Assembly (NCBI GenBank): GCA_022410635.1 | Contig: JAJVDF010000212.1 | Coordinates: 377,800-441,799 of the forward strand | DNA from: Tretioscincus oriximinensis | Lineage: Eukaryota; Chordata; Lepidosauria; Squamata; Gymnophthalmidae | DNA length: 64,000 nt | Direction: 5' to 3' | Shown here: positions 21,969-34,299 of the stretch, piece by piece | Position numbering within the stretch: the stretch's first letter is position 1 | Layout: each line of letters opens with the position of its first letter | Notes under the pieces: generated by a model | Seen by the model: only the letters and a program-made list of their open reading frames with translations | Databases searched by the model: none | Told to the model about the DNA's origin: nothing | Position numbers and translations under genes: made by a program

Positions 21969-24900
21969 AAAACTAGCACGTCACTAAAAAATTTTCTTAT
22001 ACAAGATGGAGCAGAATAGTTGCCTGGCCCAAACACCGACCATGTACCATTCTGATACATTCCATTATGGGGATTTAGCAGCTCCAAACAAAGCAACTGG
22101 TACACAAGTTGAATGAAGCTTTGCCTTCACATTCAACTGCATATGCAGAACTCCTGCAATGTAGTTTTATCTCAACCCTCCTTGACAGCAAAGTAGGACA
22201 AGTAATGATTGTACCACTTATAATGCATACATCTAAGAATGTTTATCAATAAAACTCTATGGACATATTTGCATCACATGGTAGAATAGCAATGCCTGTC
22301 TGAAAATATGGGGCATAAGCTCAAAGTAGAAATGCATAACTGCCATAATGTGCTCCTTTTAAAATGCAGCTTGATGCTTTATATTACCAGTATGCTGAAT
22401 GACAAGAAAGGTTAAAACACTACAATCCTGAAACACAACACTTCCTTGGAGAAGAGACTGCCCAGATCAGTTTATTCCAGCACTAGACTGAAATAAATGT
22501 AAGAAAGGAGTTGGATAAGGCAAGGCATCTGAGTGTGGAAGAAAGCACAATGACAGCTTCGCTGTGAAATATTAACAGATAATCATAACGTGCTGTCAAG
22601 CAAGCTTTCAAAAAAAACCTGGACAGATTGCAGAAACAGTATAACAGAATTTGCAGTTTCAGGAGGGAAAAGAAAAACAGCCCAATACATGATGACTTTG
22701 TAAAGAGGAAACTCTAGGCTGACAAAACTATTGAAACTGGACAAAAAATAACCACCCAAGAGCAAAAATTGCTAAAAACATTTTAAGGATTTCAAAAGCT
22801 ACCACTGCACTGAGGAGAATTTCACATCAGCTGGTATACTAGACCAGCAAGCATATTAGGAGACTGCCTTCCATNTGCTAGTGCAGTTTAAGGAAGGTTC
22901 TACTGGAGGGAAGGCGGGCTTACACCATACCAGCTTGCAGAAGATATGTCCCTGGTATATACTGNCCAGTGCAGACTCACCTTGAGGCAACACCAATAGA
23001 GAACACTGAGAAAACCCAAATATAATACTTTGTGTTAGATGGATGAATTTTTTTAAAAAAATGTCTGGTCCCAGTAAGGATGAGAAACATGATACTGAAG
23101 TCCTAATGACCACTGCCATTCCCCAATGACATTTGCCAGTGGCGGCTTCTTTCNTACAATAAGGTCACAGCGTCAGGGGAAACGGTTAATCCCTGCAGCC
23201 ATATGCTGTGGTTCCATTCCTGACCTCCCTAACGTCTACGATAGTGTCTGGATAAAGTTTTTATGAAGAAGAACATACAACTACAGGAGCTTCATTCTGC
23301 ACTAGAAGACAGGCTTTAGAGATAAATTCAATTAATCATAGTCAAAGACCAGCTGATAACTTGACCTTGTCAGTTAAAAAAAAAGCAGCAAAAAGCTCAA
23401 GATACATGAGAATTTTTCTGGCAGTGTGAGACGATTCCATCAAAAACACCTTTTCTACATTCCAAAACACCGCTAGAACTCTATTGAGATATTAATAAAA
23501 GACAGGCGAAGCACATTTCCTAGTAAGCAGGAATGNTGGTCAGCAAAATTCAGGTAAAAATTTATGATGGTTTTTTTTGGGGGGGGAACCTTGCTTTCCT
23601 CTACCCCATGAATCAGAACAAAACTCTTCCTTTCCTTTTTCAATTTCACAGTCATCCCTATATGCATATAAAGTCACTTCATTTCAGTTCAGAAGGCAGT
23701 TACCACGAAAAAGGTACTTTCAAGTTCACAAAAGGCATATCTCCAACATTTTACCCTTTATCCTTGCATTAGTAGTTTAAAATCTAGAAGACTACTGCAA
23801 AAAATAGAAGCTTTTTGATGGAAAGGTTTCATAAATTTTACTTATGGATTACTGGAGCATATGTAAACACACAAACATTTGTAACTTCTGAAAAACAAAA
23901 AGTGGTGTATTACAACACCTTCAAAAAATAATGAAGCTAATTGTTGGATTCCCTTAGACACTCTGGATAAAGAAGGCATGTTTGGTATGACCTGACCACT
24001 GTGGTCAAATCGCCTTCTAGAATGTTGGTGCCTCCACCAGGATGATGATTTTGTAGCCTCCATGCACTGGTNTTAACAGCTCCTGAAGTCATCTTGCCAT
24101 TTTCAGGCCCCTTCAAAAACAAAAACTTCTACCAAGCNCAAGACAACCTTTCCTTGCTTCCACTGGCCATAGCAACATGAAGACTCATGGAGACGTTTCT
24201 CCCTGGGATAGTGAAANGATATATCCATACTGCAATGGAGACATGATAACATTTGTTAGTTCCTAAACCAGATCTGTTAGTCTGTGGCCTATGCTAGCAC
24301 TTCCACAAGCATTTCCTTTTTTAAAAAAATATTGATTAAAAAGATATATCAAAACAAAAAAACCTCACAAAAATAAACACAAAAACATATAATCAAAGCA
24401 ATATACATGATACCTTATTGTAAACATAACCTATAATTCCCTCTGGATCTTTGGGAGTAATTTTACAAAACAAAAAAATCATTTTAAAATATGTATCATT
24501 AACTTTCCACATTCTTNTACAAAGTATTTTGTTCTCAGTGTNTACATTTCATCTAAAAGGTTTATCCCATTTTCTTTTAACCTGGNCGTATCTTTGTGGG
24601 CACTAAATTAATATCAAAAGCTTTTGCATGNAACAAGTCAACATAAGTCAGTTTAAACCATTTTTAAGGCATAATCTTTGGTGACAGGGCTGTTACACTT
24701 AATTCATGGNAATGTCTTGTTAAGTTCTAATCTAAATTATGTTTTGTTTGGGAGAATATTTTTCATTGTATACTTTTATCATCTTATTCTTAAATTTGTA
24801 AGCTGCTGGTTGAGGGAATGGAATGGATATAATATTAAAAATGATAGTGGGGACAATAACGGTATTTGTCAGCTTGTGGTTTCATTATGGTGGCCTCCTC

Positions 24901-25349
24901 AAATAGTTTCAAGACTAGAATTCAATCATTAGTGNCAGTCATTCAGCTCTGTGATGATGGGAAAGAAATAATTACATTAAAGTCCAATGAAGTTCCTGAG
25001 CAATAACTAAAGCAACANAGACATCTGGGATAGGCCGAGGTTCCTGTCAGTCTCTCATTCTCCTAACTGCATCTTTCCTTTAGTTGACTCTTCTGGTTCT
25101 TTTCATGAGTCACATTTCTTGTCCTTCCTTTATTATCTAATCTGGAGCCTGGAAGAAGACTCAAGATTTCTGTCAGAGCTTACAGTTTCCAAGCCTTAAA
25201 AATGGGGTTGCCAGATTACATTTTTCTATTATTTTCATGGTTGCAAATTATTGAAAGGTAACTATTAGACTTTGCATATGATACTTTAAGCAATGTCCCT
25301 GAAGATGAGCTCTTAATTTCAAAAAGGAACTGAGGAANTAAGAGGAAAA
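21969..25349. other. No recognised feature (3.4 kb)
   Basis: The longest unassigned interval. A-rich low-complexity sequence lies at about 24320-24480. Frames do not exceed 87 codons. A G run after poly-T is at 23570-23586. Nothing here matches a family that I can name. Confidence 0.4.
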
Positions 25350-26190
25350 TAATGGTGACAAGAGATGAGGAAGTAAGTCTCACTGATAAATTAAGTATCA
25401 GGCCTGATGGTATACATCCAANAGTTATCAAAATGGCAAGAGCAAAGTCACTGTACTTGGTTTCTGTAGTTGTAAACTGGAAGATGGTGAACTCAGCGAA
25501 TTATTGGTGNATCAATTTTAAATCCATTCCAGAAATGATATTGGAAACCATTATTAAAGATAAAATTTCAGAACATTTGAAAGCACACAGGTCATGCCCT
25601 ACTGTTACTGGGAAAAGACACCACAAAGATTCTTCATCTTTAATTATTGTGATAGTACTACCAGCACCTGTTGAAATTTCCATTATCNACCTCTATCCTG
25701 CTTTCTGTTTGGTAACTCTAGCCTTTCTCAGAGATAAACAAAATGGCTTCAACAAAGGAAAGCTCTAACTGATTTTTTTTAAGCATGTTACAATCATGCG
25801 ACTAAGGATGAACTTGTAGACCTCAACCATTTGGAAGCTGTCCAAGAGGTTTAAGTGATGGGATGGGTATAAGTGGAATAAATAAAAATGATAATTGAGA
25901 CGAAAGCAGTATTTGTGAACAGATATTATATTCTTGGATTTTGAAAAAGCTTTTAATAAAGTTCTCCAACAAAGACTTCCCTGTCAACTTGACATGGAAT
26001 AATGTGAATTCCCAGGAGGCAGGAAAACTTTGTCCCCAACTTTCCTCTGCAATCCTAATAGATCTCAGTATCTATTTTTCATTATCACTATCCATTGTTT
26101 GTTTTAGGCTTGTAAAGTGTTGCTAAAATAACCANGTTCTTGCTCAGCAACATTTATCAATGATCTGGAATGAACAGAAACAAGAACTGG
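25350..26190 (+). pseudogene. CR1-like reverse transcriptase, heavily decayed
   Basis: Fragments in changing frames follow CR1 order. RPDGIHP (the usual PDG box) is at about 25400, then MILETIIKDKISEHLKAH at about 25538-25590. GFNKGK is at about 25748. The motif-A block ILDFEKAFNKV is at about 25935-25965, and FINDLE at about 26155. Motifs B and C are not visible. It is clearly older than the 7-8.5 kb copy, because stops and shifts occur every few dozen codons. Confidence 0.72.
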
Positions 26191-27239
26191 GTTTTTAAAC
26201 AAACATTCAACATTTCATCAACAATTCAAAACAATCAATATTCTTGCCCCTTAGGAACCAAAATCAAATGTGTTAGTAAATAAATAAATAAAGTGAGGTG
26301 AAGTGAGGTGAGGCACAAAGAAGAGAACACTCAGGAAATTCTTTGGTTTCACGTTTCCAGCCCACGTAATTCCATATAAACTGATTATTACCATAAACAT
26401 CAGAGAACTAAACAATGAAAGAGACTCGTATAAGCAAGAAAGCACAGATGAATGTTGTAAATTGTCAGTGACAGGGAGTAGGGGTGATATTTTTTGCTTA
26501 CAGCAATGTTATTTAATTCTGTTCTAGTCTGTAAATGCTTGAGAAAGTAATATCAGCTTACATAGGAAATGTCATTTAAATAGGGCATATTAAGTGCAGA
26601 TGGGGAGGAGGGAATTTGTATTATACAAGCTTTTCACTGCTTATTTATCTCTAAAAGATACAATCTGCAAAATAAAAAAGTTAGCTGTCGTACACTGTAG
26701 ACTTCCCAAATATTTTCAAGAGTTGCTCCCATGGCACCATAAAAGTCATGCTAATAGGGTTGAAGATTGGAGAATAGTCATGGGATATTAAGGATATTTA
26801 CAGAAAACGTGAAACATATTAATCAGAGGACTTAGGATTAGATCCCAGAGTGTAAATCCCTCTTTCCTCTTACNCTCATGGCATAGCATTCATGTGACAT
26901 GTGAAGACACTAGACGGTTGCTAAGGGGATGTTGTTGCAACAGTGCAGCTAAATCCCTTGGGAGGCATCATAAAGCAGAGCCTGCTTACATTAAGAGTTT
27001 TGAATATCACTGTTCTCCAGCAGCTGTTTTTTAAATAAAGTATAAAGGAAGTGTTACAGAAAAGGATCAAAGAAAGCAGGGTGGTTTTGAATAGAGAAGG
27101 GATACATATTGCCACACATTAATTTAACCTGCAACTCACAAGAATGACAGAAATAAAACAGGAAGCAGCTATAATCCAAATGAAGATTCAAACATGAGTC
27201 TAAATATATTGTTTGTTACTTAAAATAAGTTGAAAATCC
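26191..27239. other. No recognised feature
   Basis: A short (TAAA)n run is at 26275-26292, followed by a (GTGAG)n-like stretch to 26313. No frame above 65 codons. Confidence 0.4.
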
Positions 27240-27625
27240 AGCTGATGTCGCCTAACCCTCCAGCCTCTTCCCCATCTATCCATCCATCCCTCCACCCACT
27301 CCCACCATCCTTTACCTCCACCCCTCCACCCCTTTCCTCATCCATCCACTACCTCCTTCCTTTCCTCCCTATCCATCCCTCAATCCGTTCTCTCTAACCC
27401 TTGCCTTCATCCCATTCTCTATCCTGTCACTCCTCCAAACACTCCCTTGTTTCCCACAGCNATCCTTCAACCCATGCTCTCCACCCCTTTCTCCACACAT
27501 CCACTCCTCCAACTCTTTTCTCATCCATCCCTCTATCAATTCCCTCCACCACCACTCATCACTTTCCCCATTCATCCTTCCACTCCAGCCCTCCCTTCTT
27601 TTCCCCGCCCATCTAGCCCTCCACG
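27240..27625. repeat. Pyrimidine-rich minisatellite-like tract
   Basis: About 380 bp dominated by C and T on the plus strand, built from degenerate CATCCATCCCTCCACCC-type units with no fixed period. Opposed frames of about 100 and 71 codons arise only from the composition. Confidence 0.8.
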
Positions 27626-27627
27626 TT

Positions 27628-27800
27628 AGAAATGCAAGAGTATCTCTCTTTTTCAAAGTAATCCACAAAACNTNTCTTCAGCAAACAGTCTTTATTATGC
27701 AAAGCAGGCAAATCAGTGAACACAAAAGGATTAACAGTGAGTTCAGTTGAAGGGTCTTAACAGTTACATTCTCTAAAAAACACTCTTATAAACCCACTAA
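27628..27800 (-). mobile_element. LTR-like sequence (R/U5 end), minus strand
   Basis: The minus strand carries a TATA-like TTTATAAGAG near 27784 and, about 90 nt downstream, AATAAAGACTGTTTGCTG at about 27690. It then has a U5-like stretch ending near TTTCTAAC at 27628. The promoter, poly-A signal and terminal order fits a retroviral-type or Ty3-type LTR. No internal genes are visible. Confidence 0.4.
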
Positions 27801-28144
27801 TTAACCCCACCCATCCATATCACTTTTCTTTAAATTAACATCAGCTTCCCATGTACTCCTGTTTTCCCACCTAGTTAGGGAAGCAAGAAGNAAAAACAAA
27901 AGTGAATCCTAAGTAAATTCCAAAANCACCAGCTAACANTCTAACACTCTCTATCTCTCCACCCAGTCACTCTGCCCTTTGCCACCATAGCTTCACCTCC
28001 ACATCCATTCATCCGCCATTCCTTTCTCCAGCCACAGCTTCTGGTCCTGGAGACTCACCTCTGCTCTACCATTTCTGCCGGAACTCAACTCGTCCAGCAG
28101 CCATCATCTCCTTTAAAGTTAGCAAGACCAGTTCATCAAATAAC

Positions 28145-29050
28145 AATATGCTGACCTCTCTATGGATTCTTTCATATGCAGCCAAACTCTCCTCAGCAAA
28201 CAACACAAGCTCTGCTAAGTGCAAAAACCTATCCATTTTATTGGTACATAAACCTTACAAAATTATCCTTCCTATCTATTCTCTTATTCCCATTCACTTA
28301 TTTCCCATTTCACAGTCATATTTCCCTATCTATATTTTCAAATCTAATTCAGTTTTTAATACAACAATGGCTATNCACACAGCAATTGTTCAATAAATGT
28401 TCCCTCTTCTTATGAGTTTCTAAGAGCTTTTTCTTTTCCTTTTCCCAGCAGTTTCAGAAAAGACAAAGTCTCCAGTCACAGCTGCCTGGCCTCTCCATAG
28501 TATACATCCAATGCTGCCTTTCTCCATCTATTCTCTCTGCCTCCAAGGAGTGGACTGTTTATTCCTGNGTGGATTTCATTAGCTCCTGGGTGAGACGAAG
28601 CTGTTCCTATCCTTCCACTGTACTTTCCCCAATCTCTGGGGTTTAAGATTCTGTGTTAAACTCCATTCACAATCTGACAAATATCTCTTCCCAGTCAATG
28701 TGTCAAAACTCCCTTTTCTCATTAACACCACCTGGTATCTATTGAGACACTCGGTTCCATTTACTACACCCCATCTCTACCACAATTATGTCGTAGGTTC
28801 ATTGATATGCAGCCAGGCTCTCCCTGATACTTGGCACAAGTATGGCTAATGTACAGAAAAANTATCAGTTTCATAGGTATATAAACTTTACAAAAATTTC
28901 CTTTCTATTTATTATTTTATTTCTCCTGACACAGACACGCATCGAAATGTTTCTGTCTATATTTCTTAACTTCATCAAGTTTTAATACAATAATAATGAA
29001 TATGCATATAACAATTCTTCTTCTACAGTTAGAATAGCTTACACTCTTCC
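28145..29050 (-). repeat. Pair of diverged direct repeats, LTR-like
   Basis: Block 1 (28145-28410) and block 2 (28790-29050) match in order: CATATGCAGCCA and ATATGCAGCCAGGCTCT, CATAAACCTTACAAAATTAT and TATAAACTTTACAAAAATTT, TTTTTAATACAACAAT and TTTTAATACAATAATAAT. On the minus strand each has a TATA- or AATAAA-like motif (ACCAATAAAATGG and GTTTATATACC). Block 2 is followed by ATTGTGGTAGAGATGG, which could be a weak primer-binding site. These may be LTR remnants; the interior of about 380 bp is non-coding. Confidence 0.4.
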
Positions 29051-29499
29051 TTTTTCCAGACAACCATGGGGGGGTGCTTTACCAACACAATTTTTGCCTG
29101 ATTTTGCAAGCTTGCTCACTAGTTTTATGTACTTCAAGAATGCTACTGGAAAAGCCTTGGCACACCTGGTCTAAATAAAGAAGACAATCAGCAAAACTCT
29201 TTTCATGAAAGTTTGATAAAGGCAGGAAAAAATAATTCTGTTTCAAATGAGAACAAAAAATATTGTTTGATCCACCAAGAATGACCATTCTCTCAATCCT
29301 AAATAGATTATTTTCTTTAGGTAGGGATTTCTCAGCATTTTCTATAGCAGGGACAATCTATATGCACACCATGCTCCTTGTCATTGTACTATTGTTCTTA
29401 GAGGCTTAAAATTCCGAAGTCACACACACACACCTGAATGAGGAATGCCCAGAAGGAATTGGTAGGCCTTTGTGTAAAACAGCNCCACAGACTAGTCAC
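29051..29499. other. No recognised feature
   Basis: Contains a 69-codon minus frame (29079-29288) without similarity, and a short CA run at about 29421-29433. Confidence 0.4.
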
Positions 29500-29560
29500 T
29501 TGATGAGCTATGTGTGGCCTCTTCCACACATAGGATTCCCCTTATGTTCTTACGATTTAA
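29500..29560 (+). mobile_element. CR1/L3-like LINE, terminal fragment
   Basis: TGTGTGGCCTCTTCCACACA, then AGGATTCCCCTTATGTTCTT, is a diverged family terminus. Confidence 0.45.
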
Positions 29561-31499
29561 CATTAGAGGTAGCAACAAATAGGCAGNGCTGCCTAGTCTA
29601 GAGGTGCTATAAAAAGCTAGGGTGGGAGAACTGCAGCTTTAATGGNTGTGGAAATGAGGAAATTTTAGCAGATGCAATTTATAAGGCCTGCAACTTCTGC
29701 TCTTCTGTCCTTTTTTATGGAAAACCTTAGGAGGAAGGAGAGAAGAAAAAATGATTACAATGGGGCCTAACAATGTTATGTTTTTATGGCTTGCTCTGTN
29801 CGTGCTCATGTAAGTTTATAAGACAATTAACAACTCACAGTTCAACAAAACCATAACTAGATGATGAAAGGATAGTAACACCAAGCAAATAGTTCACAAA
29901 AAATCAATTAAAATCAACCAGTTGAGTAAGCAGAAATGATTTTCCATATTTCTTAAAAAAAACTACTCACTCTCTTTGTACAGATGGTGTTGAAAAGGCT
30001 ATTCCATGTTTGCACATACAGCAACCTGGCATCCTCAGTGGACACCAGGAAAGCTTAAATTGAATTACGAAGTCCATNTCCACTTTCCACTTTCTTCTAA
30101 ATAGGAGGAAACCTGGTTGGTCTACATGCACATTCAAATTTGGCTCCAAATAAGAAATTGATGTTNTACAGATATGGAAAAATGCCTGTTTATTCTACAA
30201 TAAACCACTAACCATCGTAATTATGGATGAACTGGGCTGAACTTTCCAAAATCACTCTCCTGTTCCCATGGTAATAAGGGCCTCAAAATTTCAAATGAAT
30301 AGTGACTGCCTTGTAGCAACCCTAAGTTTATATTCCCTAAAAATCTTCTGCCTATAGATGGGGGAGAACTTCAGTGGCAATATTACAAGATAACAAGCAT
30401 CAGCTTAACACTTCCTCTGTCCATCGTTTGTTGTCGTGGTAACTAGAAGTTCCTGAGGACCAACAGACTGCACTGCTTGTTTTTGTAGATGGACAATATT
30501 TCAAAATATTATAAAGACAATGCTTTTGCATCCATCGTGATTATACTATGTCATATGTTACTGACTCAGTAGAAATTTGGAAACTCAAAACACACTGAAT
30601 TCAATTTTCATACAATTCTGAATTGAGGATTTTGTTTTGAACCATGAAACCCAGATAATTCACTCAAAGGGCAAAGGGCTTTACCACCCAATCCTACAAA
30701 ATGGTCAAGGATGATGCATTTTCTTTTCTTTGATTCTTTAAAACAATAATGAATGGGAAGAGGAAATAACTGCACATCAAAGTATATCAAAGATAGGGAG
30801 ACCCACAGGCACCAATATTTCTTGCTATCATTTTTTTCCTGGTCACACGTACTCTCTCAGTCACTCGTTTTCAACCNGATCTTACGTTTCTCCACTGTTT
30901 GTTTTTCCTTTTGTGAGCAGCTATAATTTTAGCTTCCCAAGAGACCCAAAGGTTGAATTCTGCCAGAATCTCAACATTTCTGTTACATTAACTATAGACT
31001 TTCATACGTTGAATTTTAAGGACATCATTACCTCCTTCATGACTCTATACAGACACGACTTTCCTTATAAGCTAAAATACTTCATAAAGTAGGTTGCACT
31101 TGCATATTTTGCTTGCTGTGGATCTGGCAATCCAGGTCAAATAATGGTTTGCAGATAACATTTCTAATGAAAGCTTCATCTGAGGCCATTTCAAGGAAGA
31201 AACTGATGGGGAAAAAACAGAAGCTGCTTCTTATAAACAACAGCAGAGTTCTGATAATCTCTTCCTGAGTTCAGTCAGCTCCAGGATAACATGTTTTTCC
31301 TAGATTCAGAGCACCATCAGCAACATCTCCTCTGCATCTTTCATAATAATAACAAAAGAACATCTAACCCAGCATCCTGCCTTATACAATGACTGCTTCC
31401 CCATTACAAGTTTAAAACCATTATTTCTTCTAAAAGAGAGGTAACATATTCGTAAGTATGTCTCCACTTACCTCCAATCTTCCTCGCAGTCCCCTCTCT
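29561..31499. other. No recognised feature (1.9 kb)
   Basis: AT-rich. Open frames do not exceed 60 codons. No repeat that I can name. Confidence 0.45.
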
Positions 31500-31822
31500 G
31501 TCCTCNTTAACATCCTAGTATACTCGTGACATCACAAGCCCCAGAAATCATAGCTGCACTTGCCTTACTACAATTCCCAGCATTCTCTGTGAGCAGGGAC
31601 CNAATGAGCTTTTTACAGCGAGGCTTAAAGTCACGTAACAAAGGCCCCATTCACACTTGTTTTCGGATTATGCTGCAGAATCAGAAAAAATGAGCAAATA
31701 GAAAAACTGGGGCAAAGGGCCCTTTTGGTGAGTGAATGGCCGAACCTATGTGATTAAATGGGGCAAATTCTACATGAAGCTGCCAATTCACTAAAAATCC
31801 TTAGTGGGGATGCAGCCTGCTT
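31500..31822. repeat. Dispersed repeat B, copy 1
   Basis: Shares an ordered series of words with 42570-42933: CTTACTACAATTCCCAGCAT, AATGAGC followed by TTTTTACAG, ATGGGGCAAATTC-like sequence, and a common end GGATGCAGCC. That end matches the terminal word of the GGCTGCATCC MITEs, suggesting a longer non-autonomous DNA transposon of the same group. No coding capacity. Confidence 0.6.
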
Positions 31823-33124
31823 TTGATCCCCTACATACGGTCTTCAGGGACAATATCTAAGCATCCTTTCCAGTAGTCATTCATATTGTCATTTTTCGAA
31901 TCTAGAACACGGTTTCAATAACCAAACCAGGCACATTACAATTCTTATCATGCACATGGAGGCTTCAGATGGCCTTGTATCTCCACAGTTTTTTCTTAAA
32001 AGACTCAATCTGACAACTCCCACTCCTCCTAAAATGCCAAAGTGCCACGATAACAGTATCTCGATAAACTATGCAGCATAGAAACTGGATCATACATCAA
32101 TTCAGAGAGCAAGATACCATGAATTTAAAATATTAGACCCAAGAACAGCACGGAGTTTACACATTCAAGCTCCTTTTTAAAATATGAAAACACCAGAATC
32201 AGAACCTATACCATGGATTTGAAGAAAACAAAGGGCATTATGGTCCCGATCATTTCCCTCATACTTCCACAGTTATTTCATGGATTTTTACCCANAGGGT
32301 GAAAGGGAGGGATTAGAAATGTTTGCCATTCATCTGACTTATTATGCAGCCTGAAAACAGTTTCGTGAGTGNTATTAATCAAAGTGAAGGAGGCTTGAAA
32401 ACAAAACACACATTAGTAGCAGATTCCCTGAGGAAAACCTTGGCAACAGTTGACTAAAAATATGGCAAAATTCACTATCTGCACGAGAAATGAAATAAAT
32501 TGCAATAATCTAGGAGAGCAGTAAACATAAAGATATGGACATAATCATGGACTGGGTGAGTGCATTTAAAGTTCTGGTACTTATAGTGTTAGCATTACTT
32601 TCTTCAAACTCTGATACCTGAAAAGAATTTGGACTGCAACTAAACAAGACCTAAAATTCTAGATTATACTGTGCAANTCTGAGAATAAAGAATCCTCAAA
32701 CCTTGTCTAGATGTTTGCTTCTGGAATCCATCTCCACTGGTGATGGCCATCACACTAACACAGGGACAATCCTTGCAAAAAATGTAGGCTGACTCCTTTT
32801 TTTGGGGGGGACCCAGTTTTGGGATGCCTACCTGCCTTCCCGGGGGAGGGGGATTTCCATGTTTTTTGCTTAGGATTTTTTTTAAAAAAATCATTGCACC
32901 ACCACAAGGGGGCTCTGGCAACTGGGGCCAGCTCTTGAAGGCACCCTCCCCTCAGTAAAAGATAAAAAAGGCAAATTTCTCACGCTCTTCACAGATTTCT
33001 CACATGCTTCGAAAAATTCACACAGGGATATCAAAGTGGTATGTATGTTGGTGGGTGATGCAAATTAGCATGAATATTAATTGCGCCAGTTTGGGCCTCA
33101 GAAAATCTGGTCAGTTTACAANAT
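31823..33124. other. No recognised feature
   Basis: Includes G- and T-rich low complexity at 32797-32890. The 85-codon minus frame (32664-32921) spans that stretch and is not credible. Confidence 0.4.
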
Positions 33125-33290
33125 TGCATGGGCCTTTTAGTACTGAGCCTTATTCCAGATTAAAGGAATAGCTGCACTACCAAATTTGCCATTTGCTTGC
33201 CAAAACATACTATGGCCAGCCTCAAATGGGGCCTGTCATAATCTGCACAAGCATGTGAATGGTAGTCTCCTATTCTACGTTATATCCTGT
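33125..33290. mobile_element. ACTGAGCC MITE, diverged copy
   Basis: Left arm TACTGAGCCTTATTCC at 33141. The interior has TGGCCAGCCTCAAATGGGGC and CTGTCATAATCTGCACAAGC, parallel to TAGATTATGGCAGGC in the 3.3 kb copy. The right arm is degraded near TCTCCTATTCTACG. Confidence 0.5.
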
Positions 33291-33891
33291 AAAACAGCTC
33301 TAAGTATGGAAAGGGCCAAAGTAAGAGTTAAGATTTACTCCATGGATTTCACCCAGCCATTTACAAGAAGCAATTCAAAATCTAACCAAGATCCTGCATT
33401 CTCCACCCACTATCTTAGGACAGCACCAGGAAGTTTCAGCTTCTACCTTTATAACAAAATGCAAAAAAGAGATATAATTCTATTTCTAAATTGTTTTCTA
33501 TAAATACTTATTTTCTATTTCAGTGATTACTTGTAATAATTACTTTCTTTTAAATGTCTTTAAAAGAAAATCACGACTGCCATTCATTCTGTTCAAATAT
33601 GCATGAATTCTTCTGTCTGCAACTCCACAATTGCTATATATCAAGATTCATTACTAGACAAAAATACTCTGCGCATCAGTGTTTTGTGTTTTTTCCCTGT
33701 AAACGCAAGTGATTTCCATTTAAGAAAAACTACATGAATCAAACAATACATGAAAGCTATGCCTGAGCAAAAGTTCAATGATCAAAGCACTAAGTGAAAT
33801 TCAGTTCCCTGGTATAATATTAGATAATTATACAGTATCTCAGTAGATCTTTCCATCAAAATTCCAATTAACAAGAATCNATGATATAAGG
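33291..33891. other. No recognised feature
   Basis: AT-rich; no notable frame apart from the 105-codon frame at 33186-33503, which overlaps the MITE and has no known domain. Confidence 0.4.
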
Positions 33892-34010
33892 CAGTGNGGT
33901 CCAACCCACGGGCTGCATGTGGCCCGCCAAGCCATTTTTGTGGCCCGTGAAGAGGCCAGGTGGATGCTGAGCACTCCGCANGGGGTTCCCTTAATCTGNA
34001 CGTACAGTTA
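33892..34010. mobile_element. hAT-type terminal fragment
   Basis: Starts CAGTGNGGTCCAACCCACGG and continues with GGCTGCATGTGGCCCGCCAA and GCCATTTTTGTGGCCCG. This CAG-start, 'GGCCGCATGCGGCCCGCC'-like leader is typical of vertebrate hAT repeats. I could not find the opposite end, so this is one terminus of a composite or broken element. Confidence 0.5.
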
Positions 34011-34025
34011 ATTTGGCAATTCAGC

Positions 34026-34150
34026 ACTGGCTCCTGTTCTGCATGGGAGTTGCCATATTAGGGGAACTTCACCCTCCATTCCCCCAACATGGCGCTAACG
34101 GAGGGCGGAGTTCCCCAAACATGGCGACTCCCATGCCAAACAGGAGCCAG
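34026..34150. repeat. Long inverted repeat (hairpin, 40-bp arms)
   Basis: The left arm GGCTCCTGTTCTGCATGGGA, then GTTGCCATATTAGGGGAACT, is mirrored by AGTTCCCCAAACATGGCGAC, then TCCCATGCCAAACAGGAGCC. The arms agree at roughly 35 of 40 positions. The loop contains CCCAACATGGCGCTAACGG. Confidence 0.8.
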
Positions 34151-34299
34151 TACTGAACATGGGAATTGCCAAATTAACAGTTTGCGCGCCGTCAGGAAAG
34201 CCCTCAGAGCATCTGCAGAGCACTCAGCAGCTGGCAATGATCGGCATTGAAGCGGGAAGGCAGCTGGCTTGCTGCTTCTACACCAATGCTTGCAGCCGC

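Noticed and set aside
27369..27668. About 100-codon minus frame rich in Trp, Glu and Arg
   Set aside because: Produced by the pyrimidine-rich tract; frames are open in several phases at once.
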